DNA of 64,000 nt from positions 62,001 to 126,000 of the forward strand of contig JAIWNE010000067.1 in assembly GCA_025331445.1 (NCBI GenBank), in the 5' to 3' direction. The notes under the pieces were generated by a model. That model ran no database searches. It saw nothing but the letters and a program-made list of their open reading frames with translations, and was not told the DNA's origin. Every line of letters begins with the position of its first letter. Position 1 is the stretch's first letter. The DNA is from Blakeslea trispora (lineage: Eukaryota; Mucoromycota; Mucoromycetes; Mucorales; Choanephoraceae). Positions 11,305 to 24,094 of the stretch are shown here, one piece after another. The translations under genes and the position numbers were made by a program.

Positions 11305-11762
11305 AATAAATAAAAATAAAGGGCAATTTTTATGCAAAAAAAAAAAAAAAAACTATAAATAAATCGATCCAATCATATAGCGATTTAGCATTGGCCAACT
11401 TGAAGCAAAATGAACCAGTAAGAGTGACTGAATTCAAGATGATAGAAATGTACGTGTAACACGACTTTTTTTTTTTCTCGATGCGATTTATACGGAACTT
11501 TTTTTTTTTTTTTTTAGATTCATGTAATACGCATATTTTTTTTTTTTTTTTGATAGACCATAAAATTACTATTTCTGGATCTGGTCTCGCTGAGAAGAAA
11601 AAAAAAAAAAATAGCATATAAAAAGGGGAACCTATAGTTGTTGTTTATTTTTCTCTTTCCTTTTTTTTCTTCACTTTTTCGAAACCAACAATCCCTTCTT
11701 TTTCTTTCTTTTTTCACTTTTTTTCTACACTCTTTAAACCTTTGAGTTTATAAACCACAACA
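11305..11762. other. Intergenic, poly-A/T-rich
   Basis: No coding frame. Several A or T runs of 13-17 bases. The right part (about 11640-11760) is a pyrimidine-rich leader before the next start codon. Confidence 0.5.
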
Positions 11763-12847
11763 ATGTCAACTGAAAGCTGGTTCTATATTAGATCTGCAAG
11801 CACTGGAAATGTGATTTCAGCTGCTTCTAAAGTAGACGAATTACTTCGTTCTCAAGTTCTAGTGACACCACCTACTCTATCTGACAATGAACTTTGGCGT
11901 TGGAAAGGACAGTTTTTATGCAACAAAGCAAATGGACTCGTACTCGATATTCGAAAGGGTAAAATATGACAATAGGATTCGTTTTTTCTTTATGACTTAT
12001 CATCCCATTTAGGTCGTTTAAGGTTGATTGAAGATACAGAAATCTGTCTGTATTCTCCCAAGCCATCTGAAGAAGCACATAATCAACTTTGGTCAGTTCG
12101 AGAAGATGCAGTCGATGCCTATGGACGACCACTTCCCGGATCATACATTTACTCTCTTTGCAGCAATGAATGGGTATTAGATGCCCAAGCAACCGAAACG
12201 GGTGATCAGAAACTCGTCTTGTTTCCATTACAACCTATTGATAATGATAGCCAACGTTGGTTGTTTGTGCCAGAAGGTCAATTGGACCTCACTCTATCTA
12301 TCAAAGAAACACTCTCACTTGCCAAAAACAATACGGGCTATTTCAGTCATCAGATCATCACTCCACCCGGCTCCATGTCTTCATCGCCTGGCAATCCTAC
12401 CATTGGCTCTAACGAGACTGAATATCCAAAGGGTCTTTCTCCTGCCAAACGTGGTTCTCATTCCTCCATCTTTTCTTTGGAAACATTTAAAGATTATCAT
12501 CATCGTGTCTATGCTTCAAATGAACCTAACGTTAGGTAAGAATATACTAATTGTTGTTTTGAATGGGTTGACTTATATTCTTTAATAGTGATAAAGGCAT
12601 TGCGATGGCTTCAGCTTATCATATCTTTCAAAATTGGAAATTAGATCAGATTAGTAATGATACTCTGACTGATTTCCCTCTCTCTTCTTCCTCAGAGACT
12701 CGTTCTCGTCTTCAAGGATTAACTCAACATGAAGTATCCAAATTGTTGTCCAATACCATCTATTCCAACAACAACAAAGAGACTGCATCTACATTATCCA
12801 GTCGATTGATCACACAACTCTATGATCAAACACCTATATCACCTTAA
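11763..12847 (+). CDS. Ricin-B/beta-trefoil-like protein
   Basis: Three exons, 11763-11958, 12013-12535 and 12589-12847, give 325 residues. The first 160 residues look like a beta-trefoil: FYIRSASTGNVISAA, LWRWKGQFLCNKANGLVLDI, NQLWSVRED, YIYSLCSNEWVLDAQ and SQRWLFVPEG repeat the hydrophobic and QxW-like pattern of ricin B-type lectins. The second half is Ser/Thr/Pro-rich and probably disordered, with no signal peptide or membrane segment, so it is likely cytosolic. Ligand unknown; the lectin label is by fold resemblance only. The start is the first ATG after a pyrimidine-rich leader. Confidence 0.75.
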
Positions 12848-15691
12848 AACCCCAACCCACTCTTTTATATACCTCCTCCCCCCCCCCCCTTTTTTTTTCT
12901 GTATCTATACACTACTTATGAACAAAAAAAAAAAAACGACATACTCATTCATCCCAGCCATTCTCTCTCTTTTCTCGTTTTCTGTATACAAAAGAAACCA
13001 TTTCAACCACCTTCCTTTTTGTATCCAATTTTTCTTTATTCGCTCTATACGTATGACAACATTCACTCAATTGGTAATTCCCCGTCTTTTTACAATCTGA
13101 CTGCTTCCACACCAAAAAAAAAAAAAGCTTTTTTTTTCGAGTTCACTGCTGACTCTTTTTTTTTTTATGATCTCCGTCTATTTATTCACACACACATGTA
13201 AAACCACATTGCTTTTTTTGTATATTTCCATCTCTCTTCTTCTTTTTTTTTTGCTTGTTTCTTATATATCACTCTAAAGAAAGAAAAAAAAAATAATCTC
13301 TTGTCTATAATAAACTAATTTGATTTTAAAATATTCAAATAAAATAATCTTTTTTTTTTTCTTTAACGGAAAACGGAATTTTACTGCCACAAAGAAAAAA
13401 AAAGGTCTGATGATACATGTGTACACCCTGTCCCTTTTTTTTTAATTGGAGTTTTTCTTAAGTTGTGTAATGTGGCCTAACCGCTTAGGACTTGTACTTT
13501 TTTTTTTTTTTTTTTTTTGGCATGTGTTGGATAAGACCTTAAAGAAAGAGAGAGAAAATATTAAAAAAAAATAATCACTTGTCTGTTTTATAAAAAAAAA
13601 AAAAAAAAGACAAGTAAGAATAACTCTCTTTTTTTTTTATCATTTTTTCTGTTACTGAAAACACAGATTAGTGAAGATAGTAAATAGCTGGTTTAATTTT
13701 ATTATAAAAAAAAAAAAGAGGACCAAGACTGCATGAATATTTTAAAAAAAAAGGATCCAGATTTGATTTTATTCATTTAACGCCTCTTTTTTGTTTATGC
13801 GAGTTGTCATTGTTATGTGTATCAGCTGCATAGAAAAAGATCTCAACTGTTCTTTAACTTCTAGACTCGAGTTTTTATTTTAGTTGCTAGCCACTATAGA
13901 TATTATTTCGGGATAAATCTGATTTTCATATTGAACTGCAAAAGAAAATGGTCTTGAACCACAAGAGCAATAGACACAGCAAAGACATACAATACTCTTT
14001 CATAAAAGATGGTATTCTCAATAAGAAAGGAAATAAATGGATTGACTTCAAATGTTAACAACTAACATGGCCTGAGGAATGAACACAAGAATTTGATTTT
14101 TTACACCCGCTAACTTATACTTTTAGTACCCAAAAAAAAGGGGGGGGGTAGCCTAACAGAAAATGGACTTGGTATAAACTACAATGTCTGGATAGCCAAA
14201 CTAAACTTCTCTCTTTTTTTTTTTTTTTTTTTATAAATATCTTTTCGAGTGCGCTTATTTTACCTTTTTTTAAAAAGAAAACGACTCTATCTTTATAGAT
14301 TCTACAGGGTACTTTCCTTGTTAGTCTGACAAGGCAAACAACAATCAAATGTTATAAAGAAAAAGAGAAAGTTATGAATAGGATGACTAAAGTCATAACT
14401 ACCATCACATTCACATATGCAAAAAAAAAAAAAAAAAAAAAAGAGGATTTTCGAATTCTTGAAAGTAAATGCAAAATGAATATGTGTTACTAAGCATTTG
14501 CATTAATTATGGCAGTGCTTTAAAATTTCATGTTTAAATACGCACAGTTTATCCCCTAGAAAAAAGTGAGAATAGCCATGACTTTTGTATCAAAACAATC
14601 ATAGAATCACTAAATTAAGACATACTTGATTTGTCCCAAAAACAAGAGATATGACATCACAATGGAAACCATGATTGTGATGTTGTCGAGTTGGAAATGC
14701 TTAAATGATATTCCCCTCCCCACTTGAATACAATTTGTTTTCTTGCCTCGGCTCAAACTAGGAATGAAAATCAGTTTGCTGTAACACAACATTGTTGTTG
14801 GATGGGACTCTCATGCTTTGATAAAATGGATTTAATGACCTCATCACATTAACAAGTCAAATAAGTGGAGTAAATCATCAAACAGGAGATTGTAAAGCAC
14901 TTGCCCGAGGATATTCAAGATGCCATATCGATACAGTGAATTCTTCAATACTACACTCTTGACTCTATAATCTACGCTTGATATCTGGTAAAATAATGCA
15001 CCTTTGCTGTAGACTTATAATTCAAAATTGACATGTATAGTGCTTTTCATTTTTTTTTTTTTTTTGAGGAGGGGGGTTTGTTTCAACAAAAGATGACACT
15101 CTAAAACGAAAGCGGTTCTCGAAATCATGTTTGTATTTCAAAAGATATTTATGAAAAAAAAAATTACTTTTGAGCCAATATCATACCCTCTCTTTCTCTG
15201 CAAAGCAAACAAAAAGATCAGCTTGTCTCGAACTCTCTCAAGTAGGAGGAGAAAGCTTAAATCATCAGAGTCTGTCAAAATCGGTTTCTTTTTTCTACTT
15301 TTGGAAGAATAATTGTAAGCCATAGAATAAAACGAACATCATAGCCCACGTGTGATATTTGATTGGTTGGAAAAGAAGGAAAATCTTGCTACTGAATTAT
15401 GTAAAGTGTGTCCGGGTAAAATAAAGGCTAGTTAAGACCATTTAGATTCAGCACCAGTAACAAAATCCTAGTGAGTTCATGTGAGGACCATCTCAAGCCA
15501 ATCAAAAGATCGCTAGAGTTACTTTTTTCTGAAGAAATATGCCTAACTTTGTCTCCGGTTTAAAGATTAAAAGTTTTTATATAATCCAGAAACAGAATCC
15601 AAGAAAACTAAAGCAGAACTTCAAATAGATAAAAAAAAAAAACTTTTTATTCTTTTTTTCTCTCTTTTTTTTCAGCTTAACAAAAAAAAAA
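12848..15691. other. Gene-poor stretch, no gene recognised
   Basis: About 2.8 kb with poly-T and poly-A runs up to 21 bases (for example 13498-13518 and 14420-14442) and no frame I can support on either strand. The first part is the 3' region of the beta-trefoil gene. The last 350 bp are the promoter of the SPX-SLC13 gene, with a CACGTG box (15347-15352) and CCAAT boxes (15360-15366, 15498-15504). Confidence 0.5.
15347..15352. promoter_or_regulatory. CACGTG E-box upstream of SPX-SLC13 transporter
   Basis: CACGTG palindrome 340 bp before the start codon of the phosphate transporter, the same core as the box upstream of the SPX-EXS gene. A Pho4-like role is inferred, not shown. Confidence 0.35.
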
Positions 15692-18094
15692 ATGAGATTC
15701 TCCCATACATTACAGTTAAATGCTGTCCCAGAATGGGTTGACAGTTATGTCAAGTAAGTATTGTTTGTACTCTCATCATGTGACCACAACATTAAAATCT
15801 ATGTCAATGATAGCTACGACACTCTAAAGAAATTAATCTTTCAGCTAGAGAAAGAAAAAGTAGAAGACATGAACATGGGCCAAGACCCAGAAAAGGCTCT
15901 TGAAAAACAAGAAGATGGGCAAGCAAAATTTTTAACAGCCCTTGATATCCAACTTGAAAAAGTCTTTGATTTTTACACTCAGAAAGAATCCGAACTATAC
16001 ACTATACTAGATCAATTAGAATCAGAATTCGCCAATAGAAATTTCGACGAACAACATCAAAGTACCATCCACAAGAGCCATAGCCCCCTGGAAGACATTG
16101 ACTCTACTCGCCACTATCCCGAAGAAAAGCTCGATCAGATCACTTCTGTTCGTCGTCACTCTAAATCATCGCATCTTACACGTCATGACTCTCGTCCATC
16201 CTTTGAGTCTCGCATGAGTATGGATCACAACGATCGGGTGTTGGTTGAACAGCTGAGTGATTTACGCTCTCAGCTTATCTTGCTCTACATTTCACTATCT
16301 GAACTGGAATCTTATGTGGAACTGAATCGCACTGCATTTGAAAAGATCCTCAAGAAACATGATAAAGTACTGGAACGCAACCTAAAGTCACAATACATCA
16401 ACAAGATGGTCAAGGATAGTAGGCCTTTCATGACGGAAACCATGGATATGTTGAAGGGTCAGATCACTCGAGTGGAAACTATTTTTGCTGATGCCTTTTG
16501 TAATGGTCATCGACATATTGCTTTACGTCAAATGAAGAGTCATTTACGTGATCAAGTCACATTTGAAAGAAACACGGTTTGGAAAGATATGGTCCGTCAA
16601 GAACGTAAGGCTCATGGCACCAAGATCATTGAACCTAAAGTCGTCAAGTCCATCAAGATTCCCCTTCTCAATGTAAATATTCGCTCTGGTCTATTGCGCC
16701 AACTGATGTGCTTTCTGTTTGCTGTTGTTGTGTTTATCATCTTGCTCTGTGTGAATTGTTTCGATAACAAGCAAGAAAACTACTGCTTTGCTCTGTTGAT
16801 CTTTGCTGCCATCATGTGGGCCACTGAAGCCATTCCTCTCTATGCAACTTCCTGTATGATTCCCTTTCTGATTGTACCCTTACAGATCATGCGTAATACT
16901 ACTACAGGAGAAGTCTTGTCTGCAAAGGCTGCATCCAAGGCTGTCTTTGCCTCCATGTTTAGTGGTACTATCATGATGCTCTTGGGTGGGTTTGCATTGG
17001 CTGCTGCTTTATCGAAATATGGTATTGCCAAAGCATTTGCCTCTCATGTCCTAAGTCGTGCTGGTACTAGACCTATGTGGGTTTTGTTGGCCATCATGTT
17101 TGTTTCGGGATTTCTCAGTATGTTCATCTCCAATGTGGCTACTCCTGTCTTGTGTTTCTCTCTCATCGACCCTATCCTCCGTACTTTGCCTGACAAGTCA
17201 CGTGTTGGACCTTGTTTGATTCTTGGTATTGCACTCTCTAGTTGTATTGGAGGTATGATGTCTCCTATTTCATCTCCTCAAAATATCGTTACCATTCAAT
17301 ACCTCAATCCCAATCCTGGTTGGGGTCTTTGGTTTGCTGTGGCCTTGCCTGTCGCTATCTTGTCTATGCTTGTCTGTTGGGGTCTTTTACTTCTTGTCTA
17401 TAAGCCTGGAAATGATACACCTCACTTGAACACGATCAAGGCTGCTAAAGAGAAAATCACATGGCCTCAAGTATTTGTTATGTTGGTGACCATCTTGACC
17501 ATTGCTCTCTGGTGTGCTGAAACTTCCATTGAATATGCTATTGGTGATACAGGCATTATTGCTGCCATCCCTCTCTTTGTGTTCTTTGGTGCAGGTATCT
17601 TGAACAAGGATGATCTGAATAACTTTTTATGGTCTGTTGTTGTTTTGGCTCAGGGTGGTATGGCCCTCGGTAATGCCGTCACTTCCTCTGGTCTTTTGCA
17701 AGACATTGCTGTCCGTATCAAGGATGGTATTCAAGACTTACAGGTCATTGCTATCTTGGCCATCTTTTCTCTCCTTATCCTTGTCTTTGCTACCTTTGTT
17801 TCCCATACAGTTGCTGCCTTGATTATTATTCCCATTGTTAAAGAAGTAGGTGAGCACTTGCCTGTCCCCCATCCTAATCTGTTGGTCATGGGTGCAGGTT
17901 TAGCTTGTTCCGCTGGTATGGGTCTGCCTGTTTCAGGTTATCCCAATATGTCTGCTGTGATGCTCGAGGATCCTTCAGGAAGACCTTATTTGTCTACTAA
18001 GGATTTCGTAATCACAGGTATTCCCACTAGTATCATTTGTACAGCTCTTGTTTTTACACTAGGTTATGGTATCATGTCTGGTATCGGATACTAA
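15692..18094 (+). CDS. SPX-domain SLC13-type phosphate transporter (PHO87/PHO90/PHO91 family)
   Basis: Phosphate symporter of the plasma membrane or vacuole. Two exons, 15692-15753 and 15814-18094; 780 residues. The N-terminus MRFSHTLQLNAVPEWVDSYV then NYDTLKKLIFQLE is the SPX signature; the first exon encodes only the first 20 residues. The SPX domain runs to about residue 300 with a variable Ser/His-rich insert. About 12 membrane segments follow from about residue 318, with SLC13/DASS motifs such as FAAIMWATEAIPLYATS, SNVATPVL, CIGGMMSPISSPQN and the C-terminal SHTVAALIIIP. Yeast has three such proteins (Pho87, Pho90 plasma membrane; Pho91 vacuole); sequence alone does not say which this is. 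Confidence 0.92.
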
Positions 18095-18706
18095 GTTTCC
18101 AGCTTGCCTACTATACACACATATATACAAACATTATTTCCCCCCTCCTCTCTCTCTCTTTTTCTCATCTTTAGAAGCCACAGACGATAGATTTCTTTTT
18201 CTTTTTTTTTTTGCTTTTATTTTGTTTATACCTATTATGTACTATAATCATTGAAATAAACCTTACCATTTGACTAAAAAAAAAAAAGGATTTATCTGTT
18301 CCCCATATTCAACCTTTGAGATATTATCCTCGGACTGCAAACAATAAAAAAAAAAGAAGAGGAGGAGGGGGGTCAAAATAGGGTACAAGGGAAAAAAAAG
18401 GGACTCGTTATTTTCTTACTATACGCGGATTATTTCTGTGTTGTTGATAAGGCGATCGCTCAATCCCAAGAAAAGTAGCTTGTTTGTTTGTTCAGATAGA
18501 CAGACAGGCTACTTTTGGAATAGAACATTCCTAAAATGGCATGATTAGAACAACGTTATTTATTACACCGGTGAAACTAGAGGAGGGGGAAAATGGATGA
18601 ACAAACACTCTTTCTATATATAAAGGAAAAAAGAACAATATAAAAATCTGCTTTTTTTCTTGACCATTTATTCATCTTTTATCATAATAAAAAGAAAGGG
18701 GAAAAA
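18095..18706. other. Intergenic between SPX-SLC13 and Ecm33-like genes
   Basis: 3' region of the transporter followed by the promoter of the wall-protein gene. A TATATATAAAG element at 18613-18624 lies about 85 bp before the next start codon and could be its TATA box. No other feature seen. Confidence 0.45.
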
Positions 18707-19954
18707 ATGAAATTGTTGAGCTACACACAACTTGGTTTTATTTTCACTGCCATTTTGCTCACAAACCACAATGTGGATGCTGCCTGTACAGGTGACTTGA
18801 CAGTATCAACTCAACACGATTTGGATCAGATCAGAAGCTGTAAGAGTTATGGTGGAAATATCATCATCGATAACACTGCTGCCTCAGACCTCAAGCTGAA
18901 CGGTGTGGAACTTGTTGAGGGAGACATCCATGTGAAGAACAATGATGGTCTTCAAAGTATCTCCATGCCTATGCTTCAAGGAGTCAATGGTCACCTTATT
19001 TTTGCCAACAACAAGCTATTGAGTAGCATTGACATTAAGCAAGTGTACGCTCTTCACGGTATTGAAGTCTCGGTCCATCCAGCTCTCAATGAACTTATCT
19101 TTGCCACTGGTTTATCGCAGGCCGATTCAATCAATATTGCAGACACAACCATCACTCGACTTGAAGGCTTCAAGTTGTCTTCCGCTAAAGAAATACACAT
19201 CACAAACAACATTTACATGAAGAGCCTGTCATTCACCAACATGACTAAGCTTGGTAGCATTCTTGTTTCTGCCAATTCTCCTTCTTTGCGAGTTGAAGTG
19301 AGTGTTTTTTTTAAAAGTGGATGATGTCTCAATCTAATTTCTTATAAAACTTAGTTGGACGATCTTGAATCACTCCATGATGCTACCTTCCGTAATATCG
19401 CCTCTCTCTCTTTAAAGAAGCTCAAGAAAGTTGCTGGTGATATATCTTTTATCTCAAATAGCTTTGACACACTAGACTTGCCTTCTGCTACTGATATTGG
19501 TGGTACCTTGACATTGACAGATAACCTTGCCCTCAACAATCTGTCTATGGTCCGATTGGGTCACTTGGGTGGTGCTCTTTCAGTCAACAACAACAACAAA
19601 CTATCTTCCATCAATGCCTTCTCTTCTCTTCAGCAAGTAGATGGTACGCTAGATATTACAGGTGGATTTGATGATGTAGACTTCCCTGCTCTGAGTGATG
19701 TCCGTGGTGGCCTTAACATTCAAACTTCAAGCAACAGTTTCTCGTGTGATAATGTCAATAAGCTAAAGAACGGTATCATCAAGGGCAACTCTTTTATCTG
19801 TAAAGCCTCTGTAGCCAAACCTCAATCTAACATGCATGGTGGTAGTGGTGGTGGAAAAGGTGGTGCTTATGATAGTGCTGCTAATACAGTAAGCGGTTCA
19901 ATGGGATATATGGTCTTGCTTGGAACTATGCTTGTTTACTTGACATATATCTAA
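18707..19954 (+). CDS. Ecm33/Sps2-type GPI-anchored cell-wall protein
   Basis: Extracellular protein needed in yeasts for normal cell-wall structure. Two exons, 18707-19297 and 19355-19954; 396 residues. A signal peptide covers residues 1-25 (hydrophobic core FIFTAILL, cleavage likely before ACTGDL). The body is a leucine-rich receptor-L-like solenoid: repeated short strands such as GNIIIDN, GDIHVKN, GHLIFANN, GGTLTLTDN, GALSVNNN and GTLDITGG. A Cys pair near the C-terminus (FSCDN, FICKA) is typical of the family. After a Gly/Ser-rich linker, a terminal hydrophobic segment (GYMVLLGTMLVYLTYI) fits a GPI-anchor signal. Confidence 0.87.
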
Positions 19955-20116
19955 CCATCATTTCTACCCATATCTTGTTCTCTTAAATCATATACACTTA
20001 TTTTACACATTAATGGAAGAACCCACTTTTAAATAAAATGCAATATGCTTTTTTTTTTCAACTTTATGTTCCTCAGAACAAGAGAGAGAAAGAGCTGTTA
20101 CTGTATGATTGATTAT

Positions 20117-20123
20117 CCAATCA
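20117..20123. promoter_or_regulatory. CCAATCA box upstream of lipase gene
   Basis: CCAATCA on the plus strand about 100 bp before the start codon. One of a set of similarly placed boxes in this window. Confidence 0.45.
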
Positions 20124-20218
20124 GAGACGCAAAATATCAAACAAATATTCCGTTTAATCTAAAATATATCTTTTTTTTTTCTTTTTTTTAAACTGACAAG
20201 ATCAACCAGCCGTGCTGT

Positions 20219-23014
20219 ATGTCTAATGAGAACACGCTTCAAACTCACTCAGAGCCTCTGAACACGAGTGATACACCTACTACTGTAGGAAGACTAAAAG
20301 TATGTTTTGAAGGTTTATTGCCATAGTTACAGCCTTAAAATGGTCCACAACTCTCCTACTGAGAATATCAATTTGCTCTCTTTTTTTTTTCTTGGTTAGG
20401 TCCATATCTTTAGTTGCTTTTTGAACGTAAAGGTCAAGAAGGCTTATATAATAATTACTCTAGGAGGTATTACCATTGAGTTTTCCCTGAATATCAGAGT
20501 TTTAAAAAAAATAAGAGAAGCCAACAAAAAAGAGAATTCATGCATCTTTAGACCAACGATATCAGTCATCCATATCAGAAGCTCAGCACGGTCAATGGAA
20601 CGAAAGTTTTGAATTTGTAGTGACCTTTCATGCTCAACTGTTTGGCACAATTCAAATGGATCTTTACGAAAATTTCGCCATCTATCCTGACAAACATATT
20701 GGCCGCGCAGAAATACGTCTGAATACACTGGAACACATGCCAGAGGCTTTTAGTAGCTATTACGAAATTTGGGAAAAAAAACTCTCAACCGGAGCAAGTT
20801 CAAGTATTGGGAGAGAGAGAGCTTCAGTCAATAACCGAGGCGCATTACATATCGAGACTACTTATCGATACCTGAAACCTGCTGATCTATTATGCCAAGG
20901 AGAAAACTTGGGAAAGATTCAGCCTGTTGCTGCTCTTCATGCTCCGCGGAGTCTGGTAGCAGAAGAGCAAACAGCAGTCGATTCCAAACGTCACTTGCAG
21001 TTCCAAAAGGAAAGAGAGAAGGCATTATCCAGAAGACAAGGGGAAACTAGCTTTGTCTATTCAAAAGATTTGGATCAAGATGATATGACGAATGACTCTG
21101 AGGAAGAGCATCTGGATTCACTCATAAAACCATCAAGTGCTGACAAGATCATTTCGTCTACAAAAAGTGTAGATGAAGACGACGACGACGACGACGAGTT
21201 TGGAGAGATGGTAGCTGCTCCACAGCCAGAAACTGTAGATCAGCCCTCTTCCTGGTTTAGCTTTCCAAAAAAAGCGACATTGGTCAAGCAAGAAAATGAG
21301 CTGGATGATCAAGAGGAGAGCAGCGGTTGGTCAGGACCGTCCGATACAAGCAGTGTCATCAAGGCTATTGGAAAACTGCTAGCTATCTTTGGGCAGGGAT
21401 TTGAACTGACCAACATGCAAGTCTTGACAGGGTTTACAGTACTCGATAAATTCTATGCTGACATACCTCGTAATCGAAGTTGGAATCTGGTTGAAGATTT
21501 ATCTGAAATAGATATGGGTGCACGATTTTGGAAGTTCTCTATTGCTTCTTATGGTTGGAAAGGACTGAATTTTATTGGAAAAGGCAATGGTATCTTTCAA
21601 GATGCTATGAGAGAACATTCAGACGCAAAGTCCATCATTGAATATCTCGTTATTCCCAAAGAAGACCTTTTAGCTTATGAGTTTCGATCAGCAGAAGCGT
21701 TTAGGCCAAGTTACTTTATAGTGAGAGATCATTTTACGGATTCAGTCGTTCTATCCATTCGGGGCACCATGGTAAGTTGGAAGTTTTTCTTTTTTTTTGT
21801 GTTTCATATTCACCTAGATAGGACTAGAGTGTGATGGATACATTAACTGATCTGGTATGTGAGTATGAACCATGGAGAGGAGGATTTGTTCACAGTGGAA
21901 TGAAAGTAAGTTCAGTTACAACATGATTCTATTGTTCAAGTGGAGATGGACTGATGGCGATGATAGAGCTCGGCCATCTGGTTCTTTCATAACGTTGTAC
22001 CTCAATTGATGGCTTACACAAAGGAATACTCAGCATCTGGGTTGATTATTGTTGGCCATAGTCTTGGAGCTGCCACGGCTGCTATTCTCACAATTATCTT
22101 GACAGACTATATAGATGAATTTAAGCAAGTAAAAGAGAACTTTAGTCTCAAATGTTATGGTTATGCTCCAGCCTGCGGTCTCAGTCGCAATCTTGCCGAA
22201 CAATATAAAGTGAGGTCCTTTATTTCTTGATAAAAAAAAAACCTAGTTAACAATCAGTCTGAAATTGAATAGGATATCGTACAATCATACGTTTTTGCTG
22301 ATGATATCGTTAGCAAATTAAGTTATGGTTCAATGATGGATGTCAAGGAACTTATTATTGCAAGTTCTGAGGCTGTCAGGAACATTGGAGTAGGTGAGAT
22401 CCTATGGTCAACTAATTTTGAAGATGAAAAATGGAAAGCAGCTTTTCAGCAAATAAAAGAAGTAAGAAAGCGCTGTTTAGATACATTGGAAAATCCAAGG
22501 GTAATGTATATCATTGCATGTTTGCTTTTTCTTGGGGTTTTTAACTAGGGTAATAGCTATATGTTGCAGGACAAATATATCAGTTTTGGTTGGTACGCCT
22601 TCTTTATGATCGATCAACATATACATACACACTTTCTTAACCATTTAAACTCGGTAGGATCCAACGCCAAGTAATGATACTCGTATTGTAGTAGAAAAGG
22701 CAATGCCAGATAAGGTGTGCGATGAAATCGTTGTTCGGAAATCAATCATACTAGATCATCTGCCTACTAACTTTGACGTGGCATTCAAGAGAGCACGCGA
22801 GACACTGATGCTAGAAGGCAATATAGCGAATGCTGCTAATGTAGGTATTCTCAACCCTACACCATCTGAAGAATCAGCACCTTTGGATCATCAGGCGAAT
22901 GAAGTAAAGCACAATGTCAAGAGAGAGTTGGAAGAAAAGAGATCTTCTGATCACGTTTGGAACTCAATAGCCAAACTGAGATTAGAAGAAAGGTCGCACC
23001 AAAAGGGGCAATAA
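20219..23014 (+). CDS. C2-domain class-3 lipase (sn1-diacylglycerol-lipase-like)
   Basis: Probable membrane-associated lipase of the alpha/beta-hydrolase class. Exons: 20219-20299, 20400-20498, 20566-21771, 21828-21905, 21967-22209, 22273-22500, 22557-22592, 22658-23014; 775 residues. An N-terminal C2-like domain (WNESFEFVV, GRAEIRL) is followed by an acidic linker and the lipase_3 core: SIRGT, the nucleophile elbow GHSLGAATAA, the acid in FADDIV and a candidate catalytic His in LDHLP. The 36-bp exon at 22557-22592 supplies LYVAGQIYQFWL, the strand expected before the last block. The exon 2/3 junction is the least certain (alternative 20466/20579). DAGL enzymes have four N-terminal membrane helices; none is seen here. 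Confidence 0.83.
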
Positions 23015-23198
23015 GAAAGGAAGGCGATCGTCGATTTTGCTATTTTGTAGATATATTACAACAGCTTTAAATTTTTACATGTAAATAATTAGCTACTTTA
23101 TTTTTTTTTTCAAGAGTTTTGGTATGATACAAGCTTTAAGTTGCTGTTGTTGTTGATTACAGGAAATATGGATAAAGGAATTAAGAAAATGTTTGAGT

Positions 23199-23926
23199 TT
23201 ACAAAAGAGCTTCAACATCAGCAGCAATAGACTTGGGTTCAGTGGTGGAAGCATAACGCTTTTCAACCTTTCCTTCACGGTTAATCAAGAATTTCTAGAA
23301 AGAGGGGATATTCAGCTACAAATGACGCAATTTCTTTTTTTTTTTTGTTCATATCATACCTCAAAGTTCCACTTGACACGCTTCAAGCCGAGAATACCAG
23401 GCTTGGATTCCTTCAACCATTTGTAGATAGGAGCTTCATTATCACCATTGACATCACTAAAGAGAGAGACTATCAGACTCGACTCTTTTTCGTATATTCA
23501 CTATCACTTGTATACTTACAGCTTGGCAGTCAAGGGGAAAGTAACGCTCCAAGTCATGCTACAGAAGTTTTGGATTTCTTCTTCTGAGCCAGGCTCTATG
23601 TTTCATATGAAGATATTAGGATTGATCAGATGTATTGAATAACAATCACTTTACCTTGGCCACCAAATTGGTTACAAGGGGCACCGACAATGACAAAGCC
23701 CTTGTCTTCATACTTCTTGTAGAGTTCTTCCAAACCGCTGTATTGCTTAGTGAAACCACACTTGGAGGCAACATTGACAAAGAGAACAACCTAAAGACAA
23801 ACCAATCAATTTTGATTGGAATAAAAAAAAAAGATTTGGGGTTTCCTTTACCTTGCCCTTGAGGTCAGCGAGGTTCCATTCTTCGCCCTTGATGTTCTTG
23901 ACAGTGAAATCGTATAAAGTAGTCAT
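23199..23926 (-). CDS. Glutathione/thioredoxin peroxidase (GPX family)
   Basis: Peroxide-reducing enzyme of the cytosol or mitochondria. Five exons: 23926-23852, 23790-23655, 23595-23520, 23456-23360, 23294-23199; 159 residues, the standard size for fungal and plant GPX. Key blocks: VASKCGFT with the peroxidatic Cys (about residue 36, cysteine rather than selenocysteine), [13 protein letters not shown] with the catalytic Gln, IQNFC with a probable resolving Cys, and [11 protein letters not shown] with the catalytic Trp and Asn. The resolving Cys suggests a thioredoxin-dependent Gpx3/Hyr1-like enzyme. A CCAATCA box lies 162 bp upstream (24088-24094). Confidence 0.92.
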
Positions 23927-24087
23927 TTCTTGAAAATAAAATAAAGAAAAAGGGTTTTTTCTAGGTAAACTTTTTTTCTTTTGCATTATTTATATTGTTT
24001 TTTTTTCTGCATCAGAAATTTTGTAACACCCAGGTATAAGGTCCACGTAAGAAGAAATTGACTTTTATGGTTTTTTGTAGCGATCAG

Positions 24088-24094
24088 CCAATCA
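24088..24094. promoter_or_regulatory. CCAATCA box upstream of GPX gene
   Basis: CCAATCA 162 bp upstream of the minus-strand GPX start codon, in reverse orientation relative to the gene. Confidence 0.4.

Noticed and set aside
11330..11717. Lys- or Phe-rich frames near 11.5 kb
   Set aside because: Translation of poly-A/T runs only.
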